64,000 bases of DNA from contig CP197396.1 of NCBI GenBank assembly GCA_052161885.1, positions 1,612,001-1,676,000 of the forward strand, in the 5' to 3' direction. Position 1 is the first letter of the stretch. Each line of letters starts with the position of its first letter. The stretch comes from QKTW01 sp052161885 (GTDB lineage: Bacteria > Bacteroidota > Bacteroidia > Chitinophagales > Chitinophagaceae). A model generated the notes under the pieces. The model had not been told where the DNA came from. It saw nothing but the letters and a program-made list of their open reading frames with translations, and searched no databases. Position numbers and translations under genes: made by a program. Positions 36,301-43,436 of this stretch are shown piece after piece.

Positions 36301-36375
36301 CTGATTAAAGGGACGTTGCAGATTGAAAGCAGGCAGGGCATCGGTACGAAAGTGACAATTCTTTTTCCAGGATAA
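33352..36375 (+). CDS. Two-component-propeller sensor histidine kinase
   Basis: A 1007-residue membrane kinase. A signal peptide (LIALLLFCYLCGQAQ) leads to a periplasmic region with beta-propeller repeats of the LWVGTEAGIVRWDG type and a YYY-like domain before the membrane. One transmembrane segment (WYGILLWIVLWAVLMLLLI) lies near residue 730. The dimerisation helix has SHNIITPL with phosphoacceptor His794. The ATPase domain has NLVLNAILYS (N box), VIDEGPGMP (G1) and GHGFGYLI (G2). Unlike many Bacteroidota relatives it lacks a fused receiver and AraC domain; the separate regulator at 32694 serves instead. The ligand is unknown, though polysaccharide fragments are typical for this sensor class. 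Confidence 0.88.
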   Translation: MRCSSLIALLLFCYLCGQAQIRYTLEHFTNENGLPVNGIKGLEWDNDHQLLWVGTEAGIVRWDGQHFNYSGISGNRVIDMGHYNANGHPFVYAIIEGGVVYRLYQTNFIFESQQNDVLLHNVLNPVEHFPVTAIFKAVEHKQDQHIWPRRVVLLNDPGKSILLCHKTHLYRKTGSQIDTLPFSISESSTFFKSGEQVMLNDGVNLYTYRADSRNFVKDVINGLPAGLKEYTFIMNTNTPYPVVYGDGNLYMLSKQGTSLRASLIYNGLPHTADIDIIRFLGNTGCIAIGDKTNGIYLLRQTSVTPVGAVAPEANAKAPVAYGQALLPGNSIITYNGILFDNNGHVTHHNPIRADYNFHSTARAVFYDNADTVFRYDKTTKKIIALPLPDSSYWTIFTESEGHVYAVSIYGIYELFDDHIVPVYRTPVGKNDRQAILDNGAALELEKGVIAIGGKPYLLKYHIAEHKTDTFLVTKGAHIRTLTRLADCLLMGTYGEGIYVLKGNKITSLPSDKQEYLKYTHCIVPDGKGYLYISTNNGLFKVSEAAVLHAVDHAAPVYYHYLGRRDGLVTTELNGGCQDCAIRLPDGTLSFPSMNGLAWLQPDSVLSVPPLGVILADSVIADNRKFACNSPSLQQLPYRLNNIRFNINIPYWGNAENIYAWYRLRRAEEETSETTWIKFNPLQQQDFSFAALKSDKYRFEIKVLSGFAPGDVSYMSILFTIKKPWFLQWYGILLWIVLWAVLMLLLIKWRVAIINRRAKWLGQIVEERTAELNTKVIQLGDANHLKERLISVISHNIITPLKYIYETSADLGDEQQQLPPNLQLKVVSSIKTTSKELQLLAVNLLNWIKLQHDDYANLQQEEFQVGEVIQHVNDLLYPIAIDKGVQINLKSDCTRPVIQYKDALQVILYNLVLNAILYSGEGNLVITCKQKDDLVELNVIDEGPGMPEAKVLELMSASDPMKQSGDLDNRGHGFGYLIIKDLLKLIKGTLQIESRQGIGTKVTILFPG

Positions 36376-36595
36376 CCACGTTAAATATTTTACATCATAC
36401 AATACATCCCGATCTATCCCGAAGCCAGGTTTTCACATTTCGACTCATTCCCCGGTTACATCCTTAAAAAAGCCTCCAGCCAGACACATTTCGAACCAAC
36501 GTATGGAAGACCAGCTGACTATTAAAAAGTTTTAGCTACCGGCAAAAACCGCCACCTCCCCATTTGACAAATGATCTATATTTACATCAGCTGTT

Positions 36596-37294
36596 ATGAT
36601 AGATCTATCTGCCGCCGGGCAACACATACTCCGTGTTACAAATTTCCAGGACCTTGTTTCCACACCATTTTACGGAACAGTGAATGCGGTTTGCTGGAGT
36701 CGTAATCTGGCAGGTGACTTTGCTGAAATTGTTGCAAAAGTGACGCTCCGCGGAAACATAACAGAAATTGAAGAAGAGGAGCTCCGGGAGCTTCCGTTGA
36801 GCGCACAGGGGCAACTGGCCCGCGCCATTCTTTTAAATGACCTGGAGCTATTGAAGGCTCACGGTGCTTCTCCGGTCATTAATGTGATCAGCCACTATGA
36901 CCGGGATGATACCTATCCGTTTTTCCCAACCGATGTTTATTCTTTTCATGTAGATCGCTCCCCCATTCCAACCAACACTTTTTTATGCACTTACTATGGC
37001 GAGCCGAGTGAAATATTGCCTAATGCGCAGGGCCGGCAAAAAGTGCTTATCCCGGAAATACGTGCGGAGCTCAGGAAACTATATCATGGCCCGGAGGAAG
37101 GTTTTGATTCATTCTTAAGTGAACATTTCTTTGACCTGCACTATGAAGCTGCACCTGATGCACAGCTGGTAAACTTAGGCCCTGGTAATTTATGGAGACT
37201 GGCGGTTGATCATCCGGGAAGCCAGGTGCCCCCCTGCCTTCACCGTGCACCAAAGGAAAAGCCCGGAGAAAAGAGGTTGCTGCTGATCTGCTGA
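36596..37294 (+). CDS. DUF1826-like protein
   Basis: A 232-residue cytosolic protein without signal peptide. The central part YSFHVDRSPIPTNTFLCTYYGEP and the C-terminal HRAPKEKPGEKRLLLIC match the pattern of DUF1826 proteins (HVDR ... CTYxG ... HRxP). The His-x-Asp and distal His arrangement resembles a cupin-like or 2-oxoglutarate-oxygenase metal site, but no function is established that I can cite. It is a single-gene unit, with a convergent hydrolase gene downstream and an imperfect hairpin between. Family assignment is from memory of the motif and is moderately certain. Confidence 0.6.
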   Translation: MIDLSAAGQHILRVTNFQDLVSTPFYGTVNAVCWSRNLAGDFAEIVAKVTLRGNITEIEEEELRELPLSAQGQLARAILLNDLELLKAHGASPVINVISHYDRDDTYPFFPTDVYSFHVDRSPIPTNTFLCTYYGEPSEILPNAQGRQKVLIPEIRAELRKLYHGPEEGFDSFLSEHFFDLHYEAAPDAQLVNLGPGNLWRLAVDHPGSQVPPCLHRAPKEKPGEKRLLLIC

Positions 37295-37316
37295 GCACAA
37301 ATCCATAATTTCCTTA

Positions 37317-37359
37317 AAACAAAACCGCCCCATAATTAGCTTATGAGACGGCTCTGTTT
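37317..37359. terminator. Imperfect bidirectional hairpin between convergent genes
   Basis: AAACAAAACCGCCCCATAA and TTATGAGACGGCTCTGTTT can form 15 of 19 pairs around a 5-base loop. The location between the convergent stops at 37294 and 37391 fits a shared terminator, but the mismatches lower confidence. Confidence 0.4.
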
Positions 37360-37390
37360 AAAATCTATTTATCAGGTATTCCCGGTTATA

Positions 37391-38203
37391 TTATTGTCCT
37401 ATTTTAGTCAGCAGTACAGCTACAGAATCAGGTTTTGAAAGGAACGGTGAATGACTTGTGTTCAATTGATAAATTGTTTTCACGCCTGCAGCGCTGATCA
37501 TGCGGTCCTGTAATGATGGCGATACCACGTGGTCCTGCAGGGTTTTGATATATACTTTCTCTACAGAACCGAAATTAGCGGCGGTCAGTGTCACTGGGTT
37601 AGTAAACGGAATGGCTGGTTCGGGGCGATAGTTTTGTAAAACAAGATTCTGAACCTGGGCAGAGCCATCCTGGATGAAGATGTTTGTGATCTGATCCTGT
37701 TTTACATCGAGTGTTCCGTCTGCGTTTTGAGTGAGTATTCCCGGTGTGCCAAGAGCAGAGCCTGCATCGGTATTGGCCAGGTCAAGCAGAGACTGTCCGG
37801 AAGCAGGCAGATAGGCTGCGATATAAACCAGCTTTTCGATCTTCGAAGGGTTCTGTTCGGCAACAGCAGAGATGATCATACCTCCCAGGCTATGGCCTAC
37901 CAGGATGACTTTGCCATCCATTTTTGATACAGCATCATTCACGATATCTCTGTAAGTGTTCAGGGTTAAGGTTGAAGAAACAGTGTTATCGCTGCCGTGG
38001 CCCGGAAGTTCTACAACCGTCACATGATTACCTTCATTGATCAGGCTTGTTTTTACCGCATCCCATACATATGGGGCCTGCCATGCACCGTGTACCAGCA
38101 CATAATTTTTAGCAGGTTTTACTTCATCATTCTTTTTAGAACAGGATGAAAACGTAATAGCAGCTGTAGCTACAGAAAACAGGAGTGTCATAATTTTTTT
38201 CAT
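37391..38203 (-). CDS. Alpha/beta hydrolase lipoprotein (paralogue 1)
   Basis: A 270-residue alpha/beta hydrolase. The N-terminus MKKIMTLLFSVATAAITFSSC is a lipoprotein signal with the lipobox ending at Cys21. YVLVHGAWQAPYVWDAV forms the oxyanion region, VGHSLGGMIIS carries the nucleophile Ser, and LQDHVVS and NTSHSPFLSKP supply the acid and His. It resembles small esterases of the EstA/hydroxynitrile-lyase type. It is the paralogue of the gene at 39183-39977, and the two flank a Crp-family regulator with duplicated promoters. The substrate is unknown. Confidence 0.86.
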   Translation of the reverse strand: MKKIMTLLFSVATAAITFSSCSKKNDEVKPAKNYVLVHGAWQAPYVWDAVKTSLINEGNHVTVVELPGHGSDNTVSSTLTLNTYRDIVNDAVSKMDGKVILVGHSLGGMIISAVAEQNPSKIEKLVYIAAYLPASGQSLLDLANTDAGSALGTPGILTQNADGTLDVKQDQITNIFIQDGSAQVQNLVLQNYRPEPAIPFTNPVTLTAANFGSVEKVYIKTLQDHVVSPSLQDRMISAAGVKTIYQLNTSHSPFLSKPDSVAVLLTKIGQ

Positions 38204-38246
38204 GATTTGAGATGCCTAATTGTTTATTTGTTTGTTTAGGACAACA

Positions 38247-38293
38247 CAAACTTCCGACGATACACCCTGGATAATTTTAACCCAGGTTAAAAT
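38247..38293 (-). promoter_or_regulatory. Crp/Fnr-type operator plus promoter for hydrolase 1
   Basis: Palindrome ATTTTAACCCAGGTTAAAAT (38274-38293) has 9-bp perfect arms. Exactly 19 bases downstream (minus strand) is GAAGTTTG (38247-38254), one base off the -7 consensus TAnnTTTG. The TTTG normally expected at -33 is replaced by the palindrome edge, as for a class II activator. The same arrangement occurs at 39097-39143. Confidence 0.7.
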
Positions 38294-38427
38294 CGTAAAA
38301 CAGCGTGAAGCAGTCAATACAAACCATATTATAAAACAACCAACACAATGATCAGGCAGCAAAAGATACCTGTTGCCCATCGCTGCGCCTTCGTACATGA
38401 CGTTATTAAAATCGATATTTTTGCCAC

Positions 38428-39024
38428 ATGCCAGAGAACATAACAGAAATAGAATTATTACAGACGGTTTTAGAATCTACCGGTATGAAACCGGAAGCAT
38501 TTGACTTGTCGCTGCCCTACTGGAAATTAAAACAGTACAAAAAAGGCGAATTCTATAATGAATACAAAAATGTTTGTAAGCACCTCGGGTTTGTTATCAA
38601 TGGCGTGTTCAGGATCTACAGGGTGAATAACGAAACCGGTGAAGAAAAGAACATGCTGTTTTTTACCGACCACCAGTTTGTAGCTTCTTATAAAAGCTTT
38701 CTCGCCCAGACGGCCTGCGATTATTATACCGAAGCGATGGTTGATTCGCTTATACTATATATACATATCGATCACCTGAATGAACTGTATGGGCAATCGC
38801 ACCAGTGGGAACGGTTTGGAAGGATTGTCGCCGAAACGGCTTTTCATGAGGTGATGGCTAATACCGAAGGATTCCTGTTTAAAACACCGGAGGACCGCTA
38901 CCGGGAAATGATGGAAAAACACCCGGATATTTTTAATTCGGTGCCGCTTTATCATATTGCCTCTTACCTGGGTATCCAGGGACCGTCACTGAGCCGGATC
39001 CGAAAACGAATGGTTGGAAAATAA
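38428..39024 (+). CDS. Crp/Fnr-family transcriptional regulator
   Basis: A 198-residue regulator. The N-terminal cyclic-nucleotide-binding fold reads LKQYKKGEFYNEYKNVCKHLGFVINGVFRIYR ... FFTDHQFVASYKSF, followed by the long dimer helix. The C-terminal winged helix is VPLYHIASYLGIQGPSLSRIRKRM, close to Bacteroidota Crp/Fnr regulators of unknown ligand. No Cys cluster for an iron-sulfur centre is present. It sits between two hydrolase genes whose promoters share a 20-bp palindrome, which is the obvious target. The 38293 palindrome edge is 134 bases upstream of its own start. A strong terminator follows. Confidence 0.88.
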   Translation: MPENITEIELLQTVLESTGMKPEAFDLSLPYWKLKQYKKGEFYNEYKNVCKHLGFVINGVFRIYRVNNETGEEKNMLFFTDHQFVASYKSFLAQTACDYYTEAMVDSLILYIHIDHLNELYGQSHQWERFGRIVAETAFHEVMANTEGFLFKTPEDRYREMMEKHPDIFNSVPLYHIASYLGIQGPSLSRIRKRMVGK

Positions 39025-39060
39025 AACACATTAACCTGCTATCAGGTTCTGAATTGCTGA

Positions 39061-39095
39061 AATCCTCTAAAAAACTTTTTTTAGAGGATTTTTTT
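39061..39095 (+). terminator. Rho-independent terminator of the Crp-family gene
   Basis: AATCCTCTAAAAAA (39061-39074) pairs perfectly over 14 bp with TTTTTTAGAGGATT (39077-39090) and is followed by a T-run to 39095. It insulates the promoter of hydrolase 2 that begins two bases later. Confidence 0.9.
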
Positions 39096-39096
39096 G

Positions 39097-39143
39097 ATTT
39101 TAACCCAGGTTAAAATTATTGCTGCGGTATCGTCGGAAGTTTG
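39097..39143 (+). promoter_or_regulatory. Crp/Fnr-type operator plus promoter for hydrolase 2
   Basis: The identical palindrome ATTTTAACCCAGGTTAAAAT (39097-39116) is again followed after 19 bases by GAAGTTTG (39136-39143). The sequence from TATCGTCGGAAGTTTG through GTTGTCCTAAACAAA to AGGCATC is nearly the same as upstream of hydrolase 1, so the promoter was duplicated with the gene. Confidence 0.72.
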
Positions 39144-39182
39144 TGTTGTCCTAAACAAATAAACAAATAGGCATCAAACAAC

Positions 39183-39977
39183 ATGAAAAAAGCAATAATA
39201 ATGATCGCAATGAGTGTATTAGGTGTTACAGCTTACGCTCAAAAAACAATCAGCAAGAATTCCAAAACCATCGTACTTGTTCACGGAGCCTGGTCGGATG
39301 CATCTTCCTGGGATGCAGTGACTCCTCTGTTAAAAGCCCGGGGCGAAGAGGTGATCAATGTAAACCTGGCAGGTCACGGAAAAGACACCACCTCATTTGC
39401 CGGCATCACCTTTCAGACTTATGTTGACCAGGTAAAAGCAGCTATCGGCACCCGCACTAACGTTGTTTTGGTAGGACATAGTTTTGGCGGAATGGTGATC
39501 AGCCAGGTTGCTGAAGAAGTGCCCGCACAGGTTAAAGAACTGGTCTTCCTTGCAGCAGCGTTACCGCACGATGGTGACGACCTTTTATCACTGGCAAAAC
39601 AGGACCCGGCCTCCCATATCGGCAAATCTCTTACAGTCGATCAGGAACATGGCGCAGCTATCATAGCGAAAGATGGCGTAGCGGATATTTTTGCCGCCGA
39701 TGCCCCCCAACAGGTCCAGGAATATATTGCCGCTAACATTAAACCAGAACCCCTGGCGCCGCTGGCCACACCAGTTCACCTGACAGAGAAAAACTTTGGC
39801 AGCATTAAAAAAGCCTACATCCATACAGTTGATGACCATGCGATCAGCTATCCCGCACAGCAATACATGGTAAAAACAGGCAAAGTGGCTAAGGTATATA
39901 CACTGCAAAGCAGCCATACGCCATTCATTTCTATGCCGGACAAACTGGCTGCCATCTTAATTACCGAAAGCAAATAA
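39183..39977 (+). CDS. Secreted alpha/beta hydrolase (paralogue 2)
   Basis: A 264-residue alpha/beta hydrolase with a Sec signal peptide (MKKAIIMIAMSVLGVTAYA, then Q); it lacks the lipobox Cys of its paralogue at 37391-38203. IVLVHGAWSDASSWDAV, VGHSFGGMVIS, VDDHAIS and QSSHTPFISMP give the oxyanion loop, nucleophile, acid and His. A conserved LAGHGKDTTS corresponds to LPGHGSDNTVS of the paralogue. It is probably a periplasmic or secreted esterase, transcribed from the Crp-type promoter at 39097 and followed 57 bases later by an OsmC gene, perhaps in the same transcript. Confidence 0.86.
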   Translation: MKKAIIMIAMSVLGVTAYAQKTISKNSKTIVLVHGAWSDASSWDAVTPLLKARGEEVINVNLAGHGKDTTSFAGITFQTYVDQVKAAIGTRTNVVLVGHSFGGMVISQVAEEVPAQVKELVFLAAALPHDGDDLLSLAKQDPASHIGKSLTVDQEHGAAIIAKDGVADIFAADAPQQVQEYIAANIKPEPLAPLATPVHLTEKNFGSIKKAYIHTVDDHAISYPAQQYMVKTGKVAKVYTLQSSHTPFISMPDKLAAILITESK

Positions 39978-40034
39978 TAATCAATAAACATTAACCATTC
40001 AACAAATATTTTTTACAGCAAAAATCAAAATAAC

Positions 40035-40454
40035 ATGAAACGTACAGCAAAAGCACATTGGAACGGTACTTTACAGGAAGGTACAGGAGAAATCAGCACA
40101 CAAAGCACTGTGCTCAACGAAACGCAGTATTCATTTAAGACCCGTTTTGCCGATGGCATAGGCACTAATCCCGAAGAACTGATCGCCGCCGCACATGCAG
40201 GCTGTTTTTCAATGGCCCTCAGCGCCACACTGGCACATCATAATATTACCGCCAGTGATATTTATACTACTGCGATAGTGGACCTTGATATGCAGGCATT
40301 AAGCATAACGGGCATCCACCTGGAATTAAAAGCAAGTATCATCGAAGGTGTGGATGAAGCCACATTTACCGAAATAGCTGAAGGCGCAAAAACACATTGC
40401 ATTATCTCCAAAGCATTGAATGTACCCATTACATTAAGCATTGTTTACGCATAA
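40035..40454 (+). CDS. OsmC-family peroxiredoxin
   Basis: A 139-residue OsmC/Ohr-family protein. The two redox cysteines are in AAAHAGCFSMAL and KTHCIISKAL, and the typical GTNPEELIAAAHAGC stretch is present. Length and motif order fit OsmC (organic hydroperoxide reductase) rather than Ohr. It is cytosolic and has no signal peptide. The gene follows the secreted hydrolase by 57 bases and ends at a good terminator, so it could share the Crp-type promoter, linking the hydrolases to a stress response. That linkage is inferred. Confidence 0.9.
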   Translation: MKRTAKAHWNGTLQEGTGEISTQSTVLNETQYSFKTRFADGIGTNPEELIAAAHAGCFSMALSATLAHHNITASDIYTTAIVDLDMQALSITGIHLELKASIIEGVDEATFTEIAEGAKTHCIISKALNVPITLSIVYA

Positions 40455-40490
40455 TATAATCTGAAGCACCTTGGTAGCATACTATCTGAA

Positions 40491-40519
40491 CTCACCGGAT
40501 GATTTCCGGTGAGTTTTTT
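40491..40519 (+). terminator. Rho-independent terminator after osmC
   Basis: CTCACCGGA (40491-40499) and TCCGGTGAG (40505-40513) form a perfect 9-bp stem with a 5-base loop, followed by TTTTTT. Confidence 0.9.
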
Positions 40520-40552
40520 GCAATTACCGGCATATCAGAGGGATTTTAGCGG

Positions 40553-40580
40553 CTCAAACGACCGGACATCTATTATAATG
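40553..40580. repeat. Short intergenic repeat, copy 1
   Basis: The segment around CGACCGGACATCTAT resembles ACGGCCGGATTTCTAT at 41203-41228. The two copies flank the orphan gene 40682-41125. I read it as part of a dispersed intergenic element; only the short core is clearly shared. Confidence 0.35.
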
Positions 40581-40681
40581 AGCATTTGATCTGAGACATA
40601 TAAAATGTAATAAAAGATTTTGAAAATTGAGTAGTTGCTTCTATTTTCGGGTCAGCGGTTATTTTAGATTGATACGCCACA

Positions 40682-41125
40682 ATGGGTTACGAGATTCACA
40701 TAACACGGCAAGACGATTGGTTAAATGATGACATCAGTCGGCAAATTTCTTTTGAAGAATGGGTAAGACTTGTAGAAAATGACATTGAAATGCGGCTGGA
40801 CAATTATGCGGAAGCAACAACTACTGCTGGTGAGTTTATAAGAACAGAAAGCGAAGGTTTAAGCGTTTGGACAATGTATTCCGGTGATGGACTGAATGGC
40901 AACCATGCCTGGTTTGACTATGACCACGGGAATATCACAGTCAAGAATCCCGACAACGAAATCATTACAAAAATGCTGACTATTGCAGCCAAACTAAATG
41001 CAAAGGTACAAGGTGACGACTGCGAGGTTTATGAGCTTACATCGGATGGAGAAATTACTTATAAACATATTCCCGGTAAAGACAATCCAACGGACAAACT
41101 GAAGCCGTGGTGGAAGTTCTGGTAG
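40682..41125 (+). CDS. Hypothetical protein (orphan)
   Basis: A 147-residue soluble protein starting MGYEIHITRQDDW. It is acidic and aromatic, with WFDYDHGNITVKNPDNE in the middle and KPWWKFW at the C-terminus. No signal peptide, membrane segment or catalytic motif is seen. The size, composition and setting (next to another orphan, a mobile element and short repeats) are typical of immunity-like or accessory proteins in Bacteroidota, but no toxin gene is adjacent, so that idea is unsupported. ATG 40682 is the only good start. Confidence 0.6.
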   Translation: MGYEIHITRQDDWLNDDISRQISFEEWVRLVENDIEMRLDNYAEATTTAGEFIRTESEGLSVWTMYSGDGLNGNHAWFDYDHGNITVKNPDNEIITKMLTIAAKLNAKVQGDDCEVYELTSDGEITYKHIPGKDNPTDKLKPWWKFW

Positions 41126-41161
41126 ATACAAGCAAATCGTTTTGTATCCGGTAAAAACAGC

Positions 41162-41290
41162 GCCTAACAAATGCTTGCTGCCTTGACTGTTTACTCCAGT
41201 CGTTCAACGGCCGGATTTCTATGAAACGATATATCGTTATTCAGGCTGGTACCACTCTGTAGTCCGCTACGGCAGTAAGCCATTGTAAAA
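41162..41290. repeat. Structured intergenic element between the two orphan genes
   Basis: AATGCTTGCTGCC (from 41170) is nearly complementary to GGCAGTAAGCCATT (from 41273), so the 120-base segment can fold on itself. It starts with GCCTAAC, reminiscent of integron attC ends, but no matching GTTAGGC end is seen. Inside is copy 2 of the short repeat (41203-41228). Treat the attC resemblance as weak. Confidence 0.3.
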
Positions 41291-41320
41291 CATTTTAAAG
41301 AAACACGTTTCCACACAACC

Positions 41321-41911
41321 ATGCAAAACAAAAACATCTTAAATTTTTGGAAATGGTTTAATGACAATAAAAGTAAGCTTGAGTCTGACTCATATGACCC
41401 ATCTTTTATTGAAAAACTGGACGAGACAATTACAGAATGGGAATTAGATTGGGAAATTGGACCCGGAGTTTTAAAGGAAAACTCAATGACAATTTCTCCA
41501 AAAGGGAATATTAAATTACTTCCTGCAACAGAGAAAATAATAGAAAAAGCACCCGCTATTGATGATTGGGAATTTTATCCTGTAAAACAGCCTAAACAAA
41601 ATTGGTTTTTATTAGAATTACCAGATGACAATATCAACATCGACGCAAAGCACTGGGAATATGTTTTGCTGCAGTACAAAGACGGCAAGATTGAAGTATT
41701 AATAAAAGCAGATAGCTTAAGCGAGTTCGACAAAGACACCAAGGAAATTATTGCAGACATCGTCCTCACAAATTTACTGGGTGAGAAACTGTTTATGGAA
41801 AAAGTCGATTATTTCGACATAGTGGATGAATTTGAAAGCAGGAAGGGCGTTTCCAGATTAGAGTATTTACCCAAACATCTTCAGGGTAAAAGTTTTTTGA
41901 CAAGTAAGTAA
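41321..41911 (+). CDS. Hypothetical protein (Bacteroidota-type FWKWF family)
   Basis: A 196-residue acidic soluble protein starting MQNKNILNFWKWFNDNK. The middle ISPKGNIKLLPATEKI and AIDDWEFYPVKQPK form a pattern I have seen in small uncharacterised Bacteroidota proteins; I know of no assigned function. There is no signal peptide or membrane helix. Codon use is A/T-rich compared with the synthase genes, as for its neighbour at 40682. The gene ends about 80 bases before the insertion element, which has not disrupted it. Confidence 0.6.
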   Translation: MQNKNILNFWKWFNDNKSKLESDSYDPSFIEKLDETITEWELDWEIGPGVLKENSMTISPKGNIKLLPATEKIIEKAPAIDDWEFYPVKQPKQNWFLLELPDDNINIDAKHWEYVLLQYKDGKIEVLIKADSLSEFDKDTKEIIADIVLTNLLGEKLFMEKVDYFDIVDEFESRKGVSRLEYLPKHLQGKSFLTSK

Positions 41912-41990
41912 CACTTAACCTCTTTAGCGCTTGCAGTAAATGGTTCGATAATAGTCCTTCCGGGCGTCAAAAATGTAAACCCGCTTTAAG

Positions 41991-42006
41991 AGCTACGGTT
42001 TGGACA
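41991..42006. repeat. IS left terminal inverted repeat
   Basis: Perfect complement of the right end at 43413-43428. The TTTG inside it (41999-42002) is 17 bases before TATATTTG (42020-42027), so the end also supplies a promoter-like pair just ahead of the transposase start. Confidence 0.85.
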
Positions 42007-43425
42007 GAAATATAGATGCTATATTTGTCCGAAAGTGCAGACTCGATATTTAGCGGACATCAAAGACAAGCGATTGTTGAACAGAGGCAACTCTATTCTC
42101 AATCGCTTGTTTTCTAATAGCGTACATTCCATTCGTCAGCTTGCCGCCAACGATGCAGAAGCAAAAGCATTTTACCGTTTCCTTCAAAATGATCATGTAA
42201 GTGAAGCAGATATTATTCGTAACATGTCTGCGAACTGCCGCACCTGTGTTGCTGACCGTCCGGTGCTTTGTATTGAAGATAGCAGTGAGATCAACCTGTA
42301 TCATCATCGCAACCGTATAAAAAAAGACAGCTATATAGGTGTAACGAATGCATCAGAGTCTGGTTTGGGCTTTTTTATTCACCCCAGTTTCATAATAGAT
42401 GCAGAGACATTTATGCCCTATGGTTTTGCAGATGTAAAAGTCTGGAACCGGCCTCATGAAGTTGCCGTTAAAGATAAATCGCATGCTAAAAACATGCTTC
42501 CTGTTGATCAGAAGGAATCTTACAAATGGATAGAATCCTCTCTTAAAAGCAAGCAGGCACTGGATAATGCCAGGGAGATCATTATCATCCAAGACCGGGA
42601 AGGAGATATTTACGAGCAGTTCTGCCTGGTGCCGGATAGCCGAACCCACTTACTGGTCCGGGCCAAATCGAACCGCACACTTGCTGACAAAAGCAGACTT
42701 TTTGATCACCTGTCACAACAACCTGTGCAGGGCAGTTATGAACTGAGCCTGGAAGGTGATAAACGCAGGGGCATAAGCAAAAGGATAGCTGCTATAGAAG
42801 TACGTTACAGCAAAGTAACCATCTGCAGCAATCAGTACAATGATAAGCGCCTGCCGCAGACAGTAGAACTTTATGCGATTGAGGCAAAGGAAATCACAGA
42901 CGGGGTTGACAGCCCGGTACACTGGAGGCTGCTCACTACATTGCCGGTTGAAAACCTTGATGCAGCATTGCTTTGTATAGAATGGTATACCTGTCGCTGT
43001 ATCATTGAAGAAGTATTCCGTATCCTGAAAAAAGAAGGATTTGATATTGAAGCAAGCGAACTGGCACAGGGCAAGTCTATCAGAAAATTATGCCTGATGA
43101 TGATGGAGACTATTGTAAAGCTGTTCATCATGCAAATCGCTTATAGCTCAGAAGAAGAAATCCCGCCCTGCTGCTGTTTTACCGAAGAGCAAACACAATG
43201 TATGGAATTGCAAATACCTCAGTTAGAAGGTAAGACTGAAAAATTGAAAAACCCATATAGACCGTCCGATCTGAAACGGTATATATGGGTTATTGCACGT
43301 CTTGGCGGATGGAAAGGTTATTTGTCTGAACGAAAGCCCGGGATCACTACCTTTTGGATAGGACTTAGAAAGTTTGACGATTTTTTTAATGGCTTCAAAC
43401 TCTTTAAAGATATGTCCAAACCGTA
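41994..43425 (+). mobile_element. IS4-family (IS50/Tn5-like) insertion sequence
   Basis: About 1.43 kb. AGCTACGGTTTGGACA (41991-42006) and TGTCCAAACCGTAGCT (43413-43428) are perfect 16-bp inverted repeats. The 11-base direct repeat GCTTTAAGAGC occurs at 41983-41993 and 43426-43436 and is the likely target duplication; because it shares AGC with the repeats, the exact edge could shift by a few bases. The element encodes a single intact transposase and appears complete. Confidence 0.88.
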
Positions 43426-43426
43426 G
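42035..43426 (+). CDS. IS4-family transposase (Tn5-like)
   Basis: A 463-residue DDE transposase resembling Tn5 transposase along its length. DKRLLNRGNSILNRL and AKAFYRFLQND form the N-terminal DNA-binding part. The catalytic residues fall in CIEDSSEIN (first Asp), IIQDREGDIYEQF (second Asp) and CIIEEVFRILKKEG (Glu, within the Y-R-E type signature). The start is GTG at 42035, only 7 bases after a TATATTTG box, so the mRNA may be almost leaderless. The TAG stop (43424-43426) lies inside the right inverted repeat. No frameshift or internal stop is present, so it may be active. Confidence 0.9.
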   Translation: MQTRYLADIKDKRLLNRGNSILNRLFSNSVHSIRQLAANDAEAKAFYRFLQNDHVSEADIIRNMSANCRTCVADRPVLCIEDSSEINLYHHRNRIKKDSYIGVTNASESGLGFFIHPSFIIDAETFMPYGFADVKVWNRPHEVAVKDKSHAKNMLPVDQKESYKWIESSLKSKQALDNAREIIIIQDREGDIYEQFCLVPDSRTHLLVRAKSNRTLADKSRLFDHLSQQPVQGSYELSLEGDKRRGISKRIAAIEVRYSKVTICSNQYNDKRLPQTVELYAIEAKEITDGVDSPVHWRLLTTLPVENLDAALLCIEWYTCRCIIEEVFRILKKEGFDIEASELAQGKSIRKLCLMMMETIVKLFIMQIAYSSEEEIPPCCCFTEEQTQCMELQIPQLEGKTEKLKNPYRPSDLKRYIWVIARLGGWKGYLSERKPGITTFWIGLRKFDDFFNGFKLFKDMSKP

Positions 43427-43428
43427 CT
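43413..43428. repeat. IS right terminal inverted repeat
   Basis: TGTCCAAACCGTAGCT, exact complement of the left end; it contains the transposase stop codon. Confidence 0.85.
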
Positions 43429-43436
43429 TTAAGAGC

